This document shows positions 51,122 to 58,593 of a DNA stretch of 64,000 nt, piece by piece (the first letter of the stretch is position 1; each line of letters begins with the position of its first letter). The stretch comes from Kordiimonas marina (GTDB lineage: Bacteria > Pseudomonadota > Alphaproteobacteria > Sphingomonadales > Kordiimonadaceae), in assembly GCF_023006325.1 (NCBI RefSeq), contig NZ_JAINDF010000008.1:62001-126000 (forward strand). Reading direction: 5' to 3'. Under the pieces are notes generated by a model. It had not been told where the DNA came from, did no database searches, and saw nothing but the letters and a program-made list of their open reading frames with translations. A program made the translations under genes and the position numbers.

Positions 51122-51202
51122 CCCCGGTATCCATGCGAAGCTGGATGAAGGCCTTGGTGTAGCAGATAGGGTATGGACCCCGGGATCAAGTCCCGGGGTG
51201 AC
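51105..51202. repeat. Palindromic repeat, diverged copy D, at the photolyase 3' end
   Basis: GTCATACCGGGGCTTGACCC starts the left unit at 51105, and CAAGTCCCGGGGTGAC ends the right unit at 51202. Both share with copies A-C the order GTCA, GC-rich arm, CTTGA or ATCAAG centre, arm, TCCA. The arms are CCGGGG instead of CGCCGA. The photolyase stop (51119-51121) lies inside the left unit. Confidence 0.75.
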
Positions 51203-51213
51203 ATAGGTGTGTT

Positions 51214-52344
51214 TCAGGCGACCGCGCCTGCGTCCCGGAGCAACTTGATCGCTTCGGCATCGAACCCAGCTTCAGCGAGAAGCGCATCTGTGTCAGCGCC
51301 GCCTGCCACAGGGCCGTGGCTGATTTCAGGCTCCGTGCGGGAGAATTTCGGCATCGGCCCCGGTTGGGTCAGGCCGTCGACCTCGACAAAGCTGCCGCGC
51401 GCGACGTTATGCGGGTGTTTGTGGGCTTCCCAGAAGGGCAGGACGGGCGCGAAGCAGGCGTCTGAGCCGTCGAATATCGCGGTCCATTCGTCGCGGGTCT
51501 TGGTTTTGAAAAGCGTCGCCAGTTCTGCTTTCAACTCGCCCCAGTGCGCGGGGTTCATATGCTTGCCCATCCAGGAGGCATCCAGCCCGGCGCGGGTGAT
51601 GAACTCCTGCATGAATTGCGGTTCGATGGCACCGAGGGAGACAAAGCCGCCGTCCTTGGTTTCATAGGTGCCGTAGAAATGCGCGCCGCCATCGAGGAAG
51701 TTGATGCCGCGGCCCGGCGCCCACTGGTGCGAGGCCATCAGCGAGTGGAAAATGCTCATCAAGAGGCTCGCGCCCTCGACCATGCTGACGTCGATCACCT
51801 GGCCCTTGCCGGAGGTGCGGGCTTCGAGGATGCCGCAGACAAGCCCGAAGGCCAGCATTACGCCGCCGCCGCCATAGTCGCCCACGAGGTTGAGGGGCGG
51901 GGTCGGCACGCCGTTCGCGGGGCCCATGGCATGGAGGGCACCGGCGAGCGAGATATAGTTGATGTCGTGCCCTGCGGTGTGGGCGAGCGGGCCGGTCTGG
52001 CCCCAGCCGGTCATGCGGCCGATCACCAGCTTGGGGTTGGCGGCCATCAGCACATCGGGGCCGAGGCCGAGCTTCTCGATCACACCGGGGCGGAAGCCTT
52101 CAAAGAGGGCGTCGGCGCCTTCGACCAGCTTCAACAGCGCTTGGCGGCCTTCCTCGGACTTGAGGTTCAGGCGGATCGAGCGTTTGCCGCGCCGGTTGAT
52201 ATCCACCTTGAGGTCGGCGCCGCCACCGCCCATGCGGTCGATGGCGATCACCTCGGCGCCCATGTCCGCCAGCATCATGCCGCAGAAGGGACCGGGCCCC
52301 ATGCCGACGAGTTCGATGATGCGTGTGCCTTTAAGCGGTCCCAT
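51214..52344 (-). CDS. CoA-transferase family III protein, alpha-methylacyl-CoA racemase type
   Basis: A 376-residue enzyme of the CaiB/BaiF superfamily in the alpha-methylacyl-CoA racemase group. It interconverts (2R)- and (2S)-methylacyl-CoA during branched-chain fatty-acid or sterol side-chain breakdown. The catalytic pair is in exactly the register of the mycobacterial racemase: H126 in TAGHDINYI and D156 in LVGDYGGGG. The ATG at 52342-52344 follows GGGGGAGG; the upstream in-frame ATG at 52473 overlaps the neighbouring gene. It lies 31 bases after the short-chain dehydrogenase, probably in one transcript with it. Confidence 0.92.
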   Translation of the reverse strand: MGPLKGTRIIELVGMGPGPFCGMMLADMGAEVIAIDRMGGGGADLKVDINRRGKRSIRLNLKSEEGRQALLKLVEGADALFEGFRPGVIEKLGLGPDVLMAANPKLVIGRMTGWGQTGPLAHTAGHDINYISLAGALHAMGPANGVPTPPLNLVGDYGGGGVMLAFGLVCGILEARTSGKGQVIDVSMVEGASLLMSIFHSLMASHQWAPGRGINFLDGGAHFYGTYETKDGGFVSLGAIEPQFMQEFITRAGLDASWMGKHMNPAHWGELKAELATLFKTKTRDEWTAIFDGSDACFAPVLPFWEAHKHPHNVARGSFVEVDGLTQPGPMPKFSRTEPEISHGPVAGGADTDALLAEAGFDAEAIKLLRDAGAVA

Positions 52345-52375
52345 GGTGCGCCTCCCCCTTTTTGTTGGTCTCCGC

Positions 52376-53146
52376 TTACTTGGGCGCCATCCGGGCGGCG
52401 GCGTCCATGCGGATCGTCTCCCCATTGAGGTAGGCGTTTTCGACGATGTGACCAGCAAGTTTCGCATATTCACCCGGCAGGCCGAGGCGTTTCGGGAACA
52501 CGACCTGTTGGGTCAGGCTGTCAACCGCGGCGGGCGGCAGGCCATCAAACAGCGGGGTATGGATGAAGCCCGGGGCGATGGTCATGACGCGCACGCCTTC
52601 GCGGGCCAGTTCACGCGCGGCCGGCAGCGTGATCGCGGTGATGCCGCCTTTGGAGGCCGAGTAAGCCGTCTGGCCGATCTGGCCCTCAAAAGCCGCGACC
52701 GAAGCGGTGTTGATGATGACACCACGTTCCCCGTCAGCGTTCGGCTCGTTCTTGCCCATGGCTTCGGCGGCTTGCGCCAGTACGTTGAAGGTGCCCACGA
52801 GGTTGATGCCGATCACCTTCTTGAAATGGCCGATGCCGTTGTTGTTGCCTTCGCGGTCCAGCACCTTCATCGGCGTGGCGATCCCGGCGCAGTTGACGGC
52901 GATATGGAGGCCCCCGAAGGCTTCCTTGGCAGTGCGGATCGCGGCGGCGACATCGTCTTCGTCGGTCACGTCAGCATGGACGTAGCGAACCTTCTCCCCC
53001 AATTCGGAGACGGCCTTGTTGCCGGCTTCGTCATTGAGGTCGAGGATGACGGCGTTCGCGCCTTTCGACAGGAAATATTCGACCGTCGCCCGGCCCATGC
53101 CCGATGCGCCGCCGGTCACGATTGCGGTTTTGCCTTGAAGTTCCAC
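52376..53146 (-). CDS. Short-chain dehydrogenase, 3-hydroxyacyl-CoA dehydrogenase type II-like
   Basis: A 256-residue SDR. TGGASGMGRATVEYF (residues about 11-25) binds the nucleotide, DLND near 36 points to NAD rather than NADP, NCAGIATP is the NAG-type motif, and the Ser-Tyr-Lys triad lies in NTASVAAFEGQIGQTAYSAS followed by KGG. The insertion after the NAG motif (EGNNNGIGHFKKVIGINLVG) resembles human HSD10-type enzymes that oxidise 2-methyl-3-hydroxyacyl-CoA. Its partner racemase downstream supports a role in branched acyl-CoA oxidation (inference). Upstream in the same direction is a GNAT gene 60 bases away. Confidence 0.92.
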   Translation of the reverse strand: MELQGKTAIVTGGASGMGRATVEYFLSKGANAVILDLNDEAGNKAVSELGEKVRYVHADVTDEDDVAAAIRTAKEAFGGLHIAVNCAGIATPMKVLDREGNNNGIGHFKKVIGINLVGTFNVLAQAAEAMGKNEPNADGERGVIINTASVAAFEGQIGQTAYSASKGGITAITLPAARELAREGVRVMTIAPGFIHTPLFDGLPPAAVDSLTQQVVFPKRLGLPGEYAKLAGHIVENAYLNGETIRMDAAARMAPK

Positions 53147-53206
53147 GGATACTCTCCCTTGAGGCTAAATTGTTGCGGCGCAGCATAAGGGAGAGGCGGG
53201 GAGGGA

Positions 53207-53716
53207 TCAAGCGCTGGTTGCGAACAGCCTGATGGGGTCTGCGTCCTCGGTCATCCGTACCATGCCTTCGTCCCTGAGGCCGAGTTTTTCGAGGAGCGAG
53301 ACGGAGGCCGCGTTGGCGGGTGAGACAATAGCAAGGATGCGGCTGAGGCCCCGGTCTTCCTGCGCCCAGGCGAGCACCGCGGCGGCGCTTTCATAGCCGT
53401 AGCCCTTGCGCATATGTTCGGGCAGGAAGGCGAAGCCGATGTCCGGCGCGTCGAGCGTCGGGCGGCTCACCAGCCCACAGACGCCGACCGGGGTGCCGTC
53501 CGTCTTGTCCTCGACCACATAAAGCCCGAAGCCGTTGTCGCGGTAGCTGCCGATCATGTTTTTTTCGATGTGGGCGACAGCATCCTCAAGGCTGTGGATG
53601 CCACGGTCACCGATATGCTCGAGAAAGCCGGGGCTGTTATAGAGCGCGAACATGAAGGGGGCATCGTCGGGCACGCTTTCGCGCAGGCGCAGGCGCTCGG
53701 TTTCCAGGATGGTCAT
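53207..53716 (-). CDS. GNAT-family N-acetyltransferase (RimJ/RimL-like)
   Basis: A 169-residue acetyltransferase of the RimJ/RimL subgroup. The start MTILETERLRLRESVPDDAP is typical; GVCGLVSRPTLDAPDIGFAF and the acetyl-CoA-binding stretch PEHMRKGYGYESAAAVLAWA (near residues 97-117) follow, with ILAIVSPANAASVSLLEKLG near 128-147. The substrate is unknown; ribosomal protein termini or small amines are possible. It is the first gene of the minus-strand group ending in the racemase. Confidence 0.9.
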   Translation of the reverse strand: MTILETERLRLRESVPDDAPFMFALYNSPGFLEHIGDRGIHSLEDAVAHIEKNMIGSYRDNGFGLYVVEDKTDGTPVGVCGLVSRPTLDAPDIGFAFLPEHMRKGYGYESAAAVLAWAQEDRGLSRILAIVSPANAASVSLLEKLGLRDEGMVRMTEDADPIRLFATSA

Positions 53717-53936
53717 ACAGGGTCCTCATGAGACGGATATTAGGTGGCTGAGCCTAGCAGGCGCGCGCGGGCACGGGAAGGGCTGGACGCGCGTCCAAAT
53801 CCCTTTATTGTTCCGATCATGGAATTGTGAAGGGGCGATGCGGCGTGCCGGGCTTGGCAGGCGGCGGGAAAGCCCCAATATCCTCTATCAAGGGGAGCGA
53901 CAGGTGGGCCCATGAAGGCCCCCACGAGAGGCTTGT

Positions 53937-55286
53937 ATGAATTTCGATTATGATCTGTTTGTCATTGGCGCGGGCTCCGGCGGGGTGCGCGCGAGCCGCA
54001 TTGCCTCGGGCTTCGGCGCCAAGGTTGCGGTGGCCGAGGAATATAAGGTCGGCGGCACCTGTGTGATCCGCGGCTGTGTGCCCAAGAAGCTGCTTGTCTA
54101 TGCATCGCACTTTGCGGAAGACTTCGAAGCCGCCAAGGGTTTCGGCTGGTCCGTGGGTGAGACCAACTTTGACTGGGAAACGCTGATCGACGCCAAGAAC
54201 AAAGAGATCGAGCGCCTGAACGGTCTTTATATCCAGACGCTGTCGAATGCGGGGGTTGAGATTATCAACGGCCGCGCGGTCGTCACCGGCCCTAACAGCG
54301 TGCGCGTGGGCGAGCGCGAGATCACGGCCAAATATATCCTCGTCGCCACCGGCGGCTGGCCGGACATGCCGCATATCCCCGGCATCGAACACGCGATGAC
54401 GTCGAATGAAGCGCTTGAGATGCGAAGCTTGCCCGACCATGTCGTGGTCGTGGGCGGCGGGTATATCGCGGTCGAATTCGCGGGCATCTTCAGGGGGCTC
54501 GGTGCCAAGGTCACCCAGCTTTACCGGGGCGAGCAGATCCTGCGCGGCTTCGATGATGACCTGCGCCATAGGCTCGCCGATGAGATGCGCAAAAAAGGCA
54601 TCAACCTCATGACCGAAGTCAATGTTGAGAAGATTGAGAAGACCGATACCGGTGTTCGCCTCACGCTGACGGACGATAGCGTTCTGGAAGCCGGGGCCGT
54701 GTTCTACGCGACCGGCCGCAAGCCGAAAACCGCAGGGCTCGGCCTTGAGGAGGCAGGTGTTGCGCTTGATGAGAAGGGTGCCGTGATGGTGGATGCCTAC
54801 GGGAAAACGTCGGTCGACAGCATTTATGCTGTGGGTGACGTGACCGACCGTATCCAGCTCACGCCCGTCGCCATCAAGGAAGGTCATGCATTCGCGCTGA
54901 CGCTGTTCGGTAATGCGCCGACCTCGCCCGAACATGACGCGGTGCCGTCCGCCGTCTTCTCCCAGCCGCCGATCGGCACCGTGGGGATGACGGAATCGGA
55001 AGCCCGCGCCCGTGTGGGGGATGTCTCGGTCTTCGTGTCGGATTTCCGGCCGATGAAGCATACGCTGGGCGGCTCGTCCGAGCGGGCTTTCACCAAGCTC
55101 ATTGTCGACAAAAAGACCGACAAGGTGCTGGGCGCCCATATGATCGGCGCCGATGCGGCGGAGATCATCCAGGGCGTCGGGATCGCGGTCAAAGCGGGGC
55201 TCACGAAGGCGCAGTTTGACGCGACCGTGGCGGTGCATCCGTCAAGCGCGGAGGAATTTGTCCTGATGCGGACACCCAGGAGTTAG
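53937..55286 (+). CDS. gor: Glutathione-disulfide reductase
   Basis: A 449-residue flavoprotein disulfide reductase, reducing oxidised glutathione with NADPH (EC 1.8.1.7). It has the FAD loop VIGAGSGGVRASRIA (residues about 9-23), the redox-active disulfide in GGTCVIRGCVPKKL (cysteines about 42 and 47), the NAD(P) loop VVGGGYIAVEFAG near 180-192 and the C-terminal catalytic HPSSAEEF (His plus Glu). The LYRGEQILRGFDDDLR segment after the second loop is the alphaproteobacterial/plant form, with basic residues suited to NADPH. A ribosome site, GAGAGGC, lies five bases before the ATG. Confidence 0.95.
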   Translation: MNFDYDLFVIGAGSGGVRASRIASGFGAKVAVAEEYKVGGTCVIRGCVPKKLLVYASHFAEDFEAAKGFGWSVGETNFDWETLIDAKNKEIERLNGLYIQTLSNAGVEIINGRAVVTGPNSVRVGEREITAKYILVATGGWPDMPHIPGIEHAMTSNEALEMRSLPDHVVVVGGGYIAVEFAGIFRGLGAKVTQLYRGEQILRGFDDDLRHRLADEMRKKGINLMTEVNVEKIEKTDTGVRLTLTDDSVLEAGAVFYATGRKPKTAGLGLEEAGVALDEKGAVMVDAYGKTSVDSIYAVGDVTDRIQLTPVAIKEGHAFALTLFGNAPTSPEHDAVPSAVFSQPPIGTVGMTESEARARVGDVSVFVSDFRPMKHTLGGSSERAFTKLIVDKKTDKVLGAHMIGADAAEIIQGVGIAVKAGLTKAQFDATVAVHPSSAEEFVLMRTPRS

Positions 55287-55397
55287 GCAGAGGCTGAGCA
55301 AAGGCTGAGAAAAGCTTGTTCTTGAATGGTGGAGCATAGAGGGGCACAGTTATAGCCAAGGCAGGGGGACTGCCAGGAAGGCGAGGGAAGGAAGGCC

Positions 55398-57248
55398 ATG
55401 GTTTCTGAAGTTCAGGTGTTGGAATCCGCCGTTGTCCGCTTTGCGGGCGACAGTGGCGATGGGATGCAGCTGACAGGCAGCCAGTTCACCAACTCGACCG
55501 CGCTGTCGGGGAACGACCTGGCGACATTCCCGGATTTTCCCGCCGAGATCAGGGCGCCTGCGGGCACCACCTTCGGCGTTTCCGCCTTCCAGATCAATTT
55601 CGGCGCCCGCGCGATCAAGACCGTGGGGGACCGGCCCGATGTCCTTGTCGCCATGAACCCGGCGGCCCTCAAGGTCAACCTTGCCAACCTGCGCCCCGGC
55701 GGGCTTCTGGTGGTGGATACCGGCGCCTTCACACCCCGGAACCTCCAGAAGGCGGGTTACGAGGAAAACCCCATCGGCACCGATGCGCTGCATGACTTTC
55801 AGCTCATCGAACTCGATATGTCGAAAATGACGCTGGAGGCGGTGAAGGAATTCGGCCTCGGCACCAAGGATGCGCTCCGCTGCAAGAATATGTGGACGCT
55901 GGGGCTGATGCTGTGGATGTTCAGCCGCAAGCGCGAGCCGGTGATCGATTGGCTCAAGGACAAGTTCAAGAAAGCGCCGGAGCTGGCGGACGCCAACATC
56001 GCGGCCCTTAACGCGGGCCATGCCTTCGGGGAAACCGCTGAGCTTTCCGCCACCTTCAAACGCTACCAGATCGGCGCCACCCACACCGACCCCGGCACCT
56101 ACCGCACGGTGACCGGCAGCCAGGCACTTTCGTGGGGCATCGCGGCAGGCGGTGAGCTGGCGGGGCTTGAGATCGTGCTCGGCTCCTACCCGATCACCCC
56201 GGCCTCCCCGATCCTGCACGCGCTTTCGGGCATGAAGGACCTCGGCGTCGTCACCTTCCAGGCGGAAGATGAAATCGCCGCCGTCTGCGCCGCCATCGGC
56301 GCGTCCTACGGTGGCGCGCTGGGGGTGACCAGCTCATCCGGCCCCGGCATTGCCTTGAAGACCGAAGCTATCGGCCTCGCCATTTCGACCGAACTGCCGG
56401 TGGTGGTGATCAACAGCCAGCGCGGCGGCCCGTCGACCGGCCTGCCGACCAAGACCGAACAGTCGGACCTTTATCAGGCCATCTACGGCCGCAACGGTGA
56501 CGCCCCGATGCCGGTAATCGCGACGCGTAGCCCGGGCGACTGTTTCGAGGTCGCGATCGAGGCCTGCCGTTTGGCTGTTAAATATATGACGCCGGTGATG
56601 CTGATGACCGACGGTTTCATCGCCAACGCCGCCGAGCCGTGGAAGCTGCCGGACCTGGATGCGCTAGACCCCTTCCCGGTCACCTTCGCGACCGCGCCAG
56701 CGGATGGCAGTGACTTCAATCCCTCGAAGCGCGACCCGAAAACCCTCGCACGGAACTGGGCCAAACCGGGCCAGCCGGGCTGCGAACACCGGATCGGCGG
56801 CATCGAGAAAAGCTATGACACCGGCGACATCAGCTATGACCCGGCCAACCACCAGAAGATGACCGACACGCGCATGAACAAGGTGGCGGGCATCGCGGAT
56901 GATATTCCGCTCCAGACTGTCGACCAGGGTGATGACAAAGGCACGCTGGCCATCGTCGGCTGGGGCTCCACCTATGGCCCGATCTCCGAGGCGGTTAAAT
57001 GCGCGCGGGCTGAGGGCATCAGCGTGTCGCACGTTCACCTGCGCTACCTGAACCCGTTCCCGCGGAACCTGGGGGACCTGCTTTCGGGCTTCTCCAAGGT
57101 CTTGGTGCCGGAAATGAACGCCGGTCAGCTCAAAACCGTGATCCGCGACAAGTTTCTCATCGACGCCAAGCCGCTTAACAAAGTCTCCGGCCAGCCGTTC
57201 AAGATCCAGGAAATCCTGGACGCGATCCGCGCCGAAGCGGCCAACTGA
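55398..57248 (+). CDS. korA: 2-Oxoglutarate:ferredoxin oxidoreductase, alpha subunit (gamma-alpha fusion)
   Basis: A 616-residue subunit with the gamma-type domain first (FAGDSGDGMQLTGSQFTNST, residues about 15-34) and the pyruvate-oxidoreductase N-terminal-type alpha domain second (GSYPITPASPILHALS, EDEIAAVCAAIGASYGGALG, SSGPGIALKTEAIGLA). With KorB it would convert 2-oxoglutarate and CoA to succinyl-CoA, CO2 and reduced ferredoxin (EC 1.2.7.3), a ferredoxin-linked step of or beside the tricarboxylic acid cycle. The korB gene starts 12 bases after the stop. No ferredoxin-like delta subunit is encoded nearby, so an external ferredoxin is expected. A related 2-oxoacid specificity cannot be excluded. 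Confidence 0.92.
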   Translation: MVSEVQVLESAVVRFAGDSGDGMQLTGSQFTNSTALSGNDLATFPDFPAEIRAPAGTTFGVSAFQINFGARAIKTVGDRPDVLVAMNPAALKVNLANLRPGGLLVVDTGAFTPRNLQKAGYEENPIGTDALHDFQLIELDMSKMTLEAVKEFGLGTKDALRCKNMWTLGLMLWMFSRKREPVIDWLKDKFKKAPELADANIAALNAGHAFGETAELSATFKRYQIGATHTDPGTYRTVTGSQALSWGIAAGGELAGLEIVLGSYPITPASPILHALSGMKDLGVVTFQAEDEIAAVCAAIGASYGGALGVTSSSGPGIALKTEAIGLAISTELPVVVINSQRGGPSTGLPTKTEQSDLYQAIYGRNGDAPMPVIATRSPGDCFEVAIEACRLAVKYMTPVMLMTDGFIANAAEPWKLPDLDALDPFPVTFATAPADGSDFNPSKRDPKTLARNWAKPGQPGCEHRIGGIEKSYDTGDISYDPANHQKMTDTRMNKVAGIADDIPLQTVDQGDDKGTLAIVGWGSTYGPISEAVKCARAEGISVSHVHLRYLNPFPRNLGDLLSGFSKVLVPEMNAGQLKTVIRDKFLIDAKPLNKVSGQPFKIQEILDAIRAEAAN

Positions 57249-57259
57249 GGGAGGGTGCC

Positions 57260-58285
57260 ATGAACGACCAAAGCGCACCGATGCAAGCTCTGACGCTCAA
57301 GGATTTCACCAGCGACCAGGAAGTCCGATGGTGCCCGGGCTGTGGTGACTATGCCATTTTGAAATGCATGCAGCGCACGCTGCCCGAACTGGGTGTGAGC
57401 CGGGAAAATACCGTGTTCATCTCCGGCATCGGCTGCTCCAGCCGCTTCCCCTACTATATGAACACCTACGGCTTCCATACCATCCACGGACGCGCGCCCG
57501 CGATTGCAACCGGCCTCAAGCTCGCGAACCCGGAGCTGGATGTTTGGGTCATCACCGGCGATGGCGACGGCTTGTCGATTGGCGGCAACCATCTGATGCA
57601 TGTGCTGAGGCGCGATGTGGACCTCAACATCCTCTTGTTCAACAACAAGATTTACGGCCTGACCAAGGGCCAGTATTCGCCGACCTCCGATGTAGGCACG
57701 CGCTCGCCATCGACGCCGCAGGGGTCGGTCGATCCGGCCCTCAATCCGCTGTCGTTCGCGCTCGGCTCAGGGGCGCGCTTTATCGCGCGTACAGTGGATA
57801 CCGCACAGAAGCACATGCCGATTGTGTTCGAACGCGCCCACGCCTTCAAGGGCGCGGCGCTCATCGAAATCCTGCAGAACTGCATCGTCTATAACGACGC
57901 TGTGTGGGAAAATATCACCGACAAGAAGACCGCGGCGGACCATCAGCTGCTGCTCGAACACGGCAAGAAGATGCTGTTCGGCCCGGACGGCAACAAGGGC
58001 ATCCGCTTCAACCCCGATACCATCGCGCTTGAGGTGGTGACGGTGGGTGAGGGCGGCATCACCGAAGACGATGTGCTGACCCATGATGAGACCAACCACC
58101 AGCTGGCGCGCATGTTGGTGGAACTGGGCGCCCACCCGGGCGAACCCATGGCGATGGGCGTCATCTATGCCGATCAGGCCGACCATAGCTATACCGATGC
58201 CGTGCTCGCGCAGGTGAATGCCCAGAAAGGCCGCCGCAGCCTCAAGGACATGATGTACGCCGGCCAGACCTGGGAAGTGAAGTAG
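57260..58285 (+). CDS. korB: 2-Oxoglutarate:ferredoxin oxidoreductase, beta subunit
   Basis: A 341-residue thiamine-diphosphate-binding beta subunit. WCPGCGDYAIL (residues about 24-34) and SGIGCSSRFPYY supply conserved cysteines for a 4Fe-4S cluster, and VWVITGDGDGLSIGGNHLMH (about 94-113) with NILLFNNKIYGLTKGQYSPT is the thiamine diphosphate/magnesium motif. The C-terminal part ends with KDMMYAGQTWEVK. It is the partner of KorA in an operon with a 12-base gap. The oxygen sensitivity of this enzyme type suggests that the organism keeps low-redox chemistry available, even though glutathione reductase is next door. Confidence 0.94.
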   Translation: MNDQSAPMQALTLKDFTSDQEVRWCPGCGDYAILKCMQRTLPELGVSRENTVFISGIGCSSRFPYYMNTYGFHTIHGRAPAIATGLKLANPELDVWVITGDGDGLSIGGNHLMHVLRRDVDLNILLFNNKIYGLTKGQYSPTSDVGTRSPSTPQGSVDPALNPLSFALGSGARFIARTVDTAQKHMPIVFERAHAFKGAALIEILQNCIVYNDAVWENITDKKTAADHQLLLEHGKKMLFGPDGNKGIRFNPDTIALEVVTVGEGGITEDDVLTHDETNHQLARMLVELGAHPGEPMAMGVIYADQADHSYTDAVLAQVNAQKGRRSLKDMMYAGQTWEVK

Positions 58286-58294
58286 GCGGATTCT

Positions 58295-58540
58295 GTGAAG
58301 AGATATGGTCTGTTTCGGATTGGGGTGGGCTTGCTCGCACTATCGCTTTTGCTCAGCTTTACTCCGATACACTGGATGCTGCAAAAGGCGATAGTCGGAA
58401 GCGTGCCTGACGAATATTACCCAGAGTATCTTTGGATGTTCTTCGGTATACCAGCCTCGCTTATAATAACCTTCCTTGGGGCGCTGTGGGCTTGGTTCTA
58501 TGGGCGAAGGCAGACGGCGTCGACGGGCGCTGAGGAATAA
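58295..58540 (+). CDS. Small two-helix membrane protein, unknown function
   Basis: An 81-residue protein starting at GTG 58295, 10 bases after the korB stop. Two hydrophobic segments (about residues 5-26 and 46-69) flank a short periplasmic-type loop, with a basic GRRQTASTGAEE tail. I recognise no family. Base composition is poorer in G+C than korAB. Close spacing suggests co-transcription with korAB, ahead of the terminator at 58546, but the coding assignment is moderate because the gene is short. Confidence 0.55.
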   Translation: MKRYGLFRIGVGLLALSLLLSFTPIHWMLQKAIVGSVPDEYYPEYLWMFFGIPASLIITFLGALWAWFYGRRQTASTGAEE

Positions 58541-58545
58541 GAAAA

Positions 58546-58567
58546 GGGGCCGCGAAGGCCCCTTTTT
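58546..58567. terminator. Bidirectional terminator between korAB and the TonB receptor
   Basis: GGGGCC (58546-58551), loop GCGAA, GGCCCC (58557-58562), then TTTTT, with AAAA upstream on the other side. It lies between genes converging from both sides. Confidence 0.88.
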
Positions 58568-58593
58568 CGTGTCTGATCTGTGCCGCTTCCGGC

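Noticed and set aside
53817-55238. 473-residue antisense frame over glutathione reductase
   Set aside because: It is antisense to a gene with intact FAD, disulfide and C-terminal motifs.
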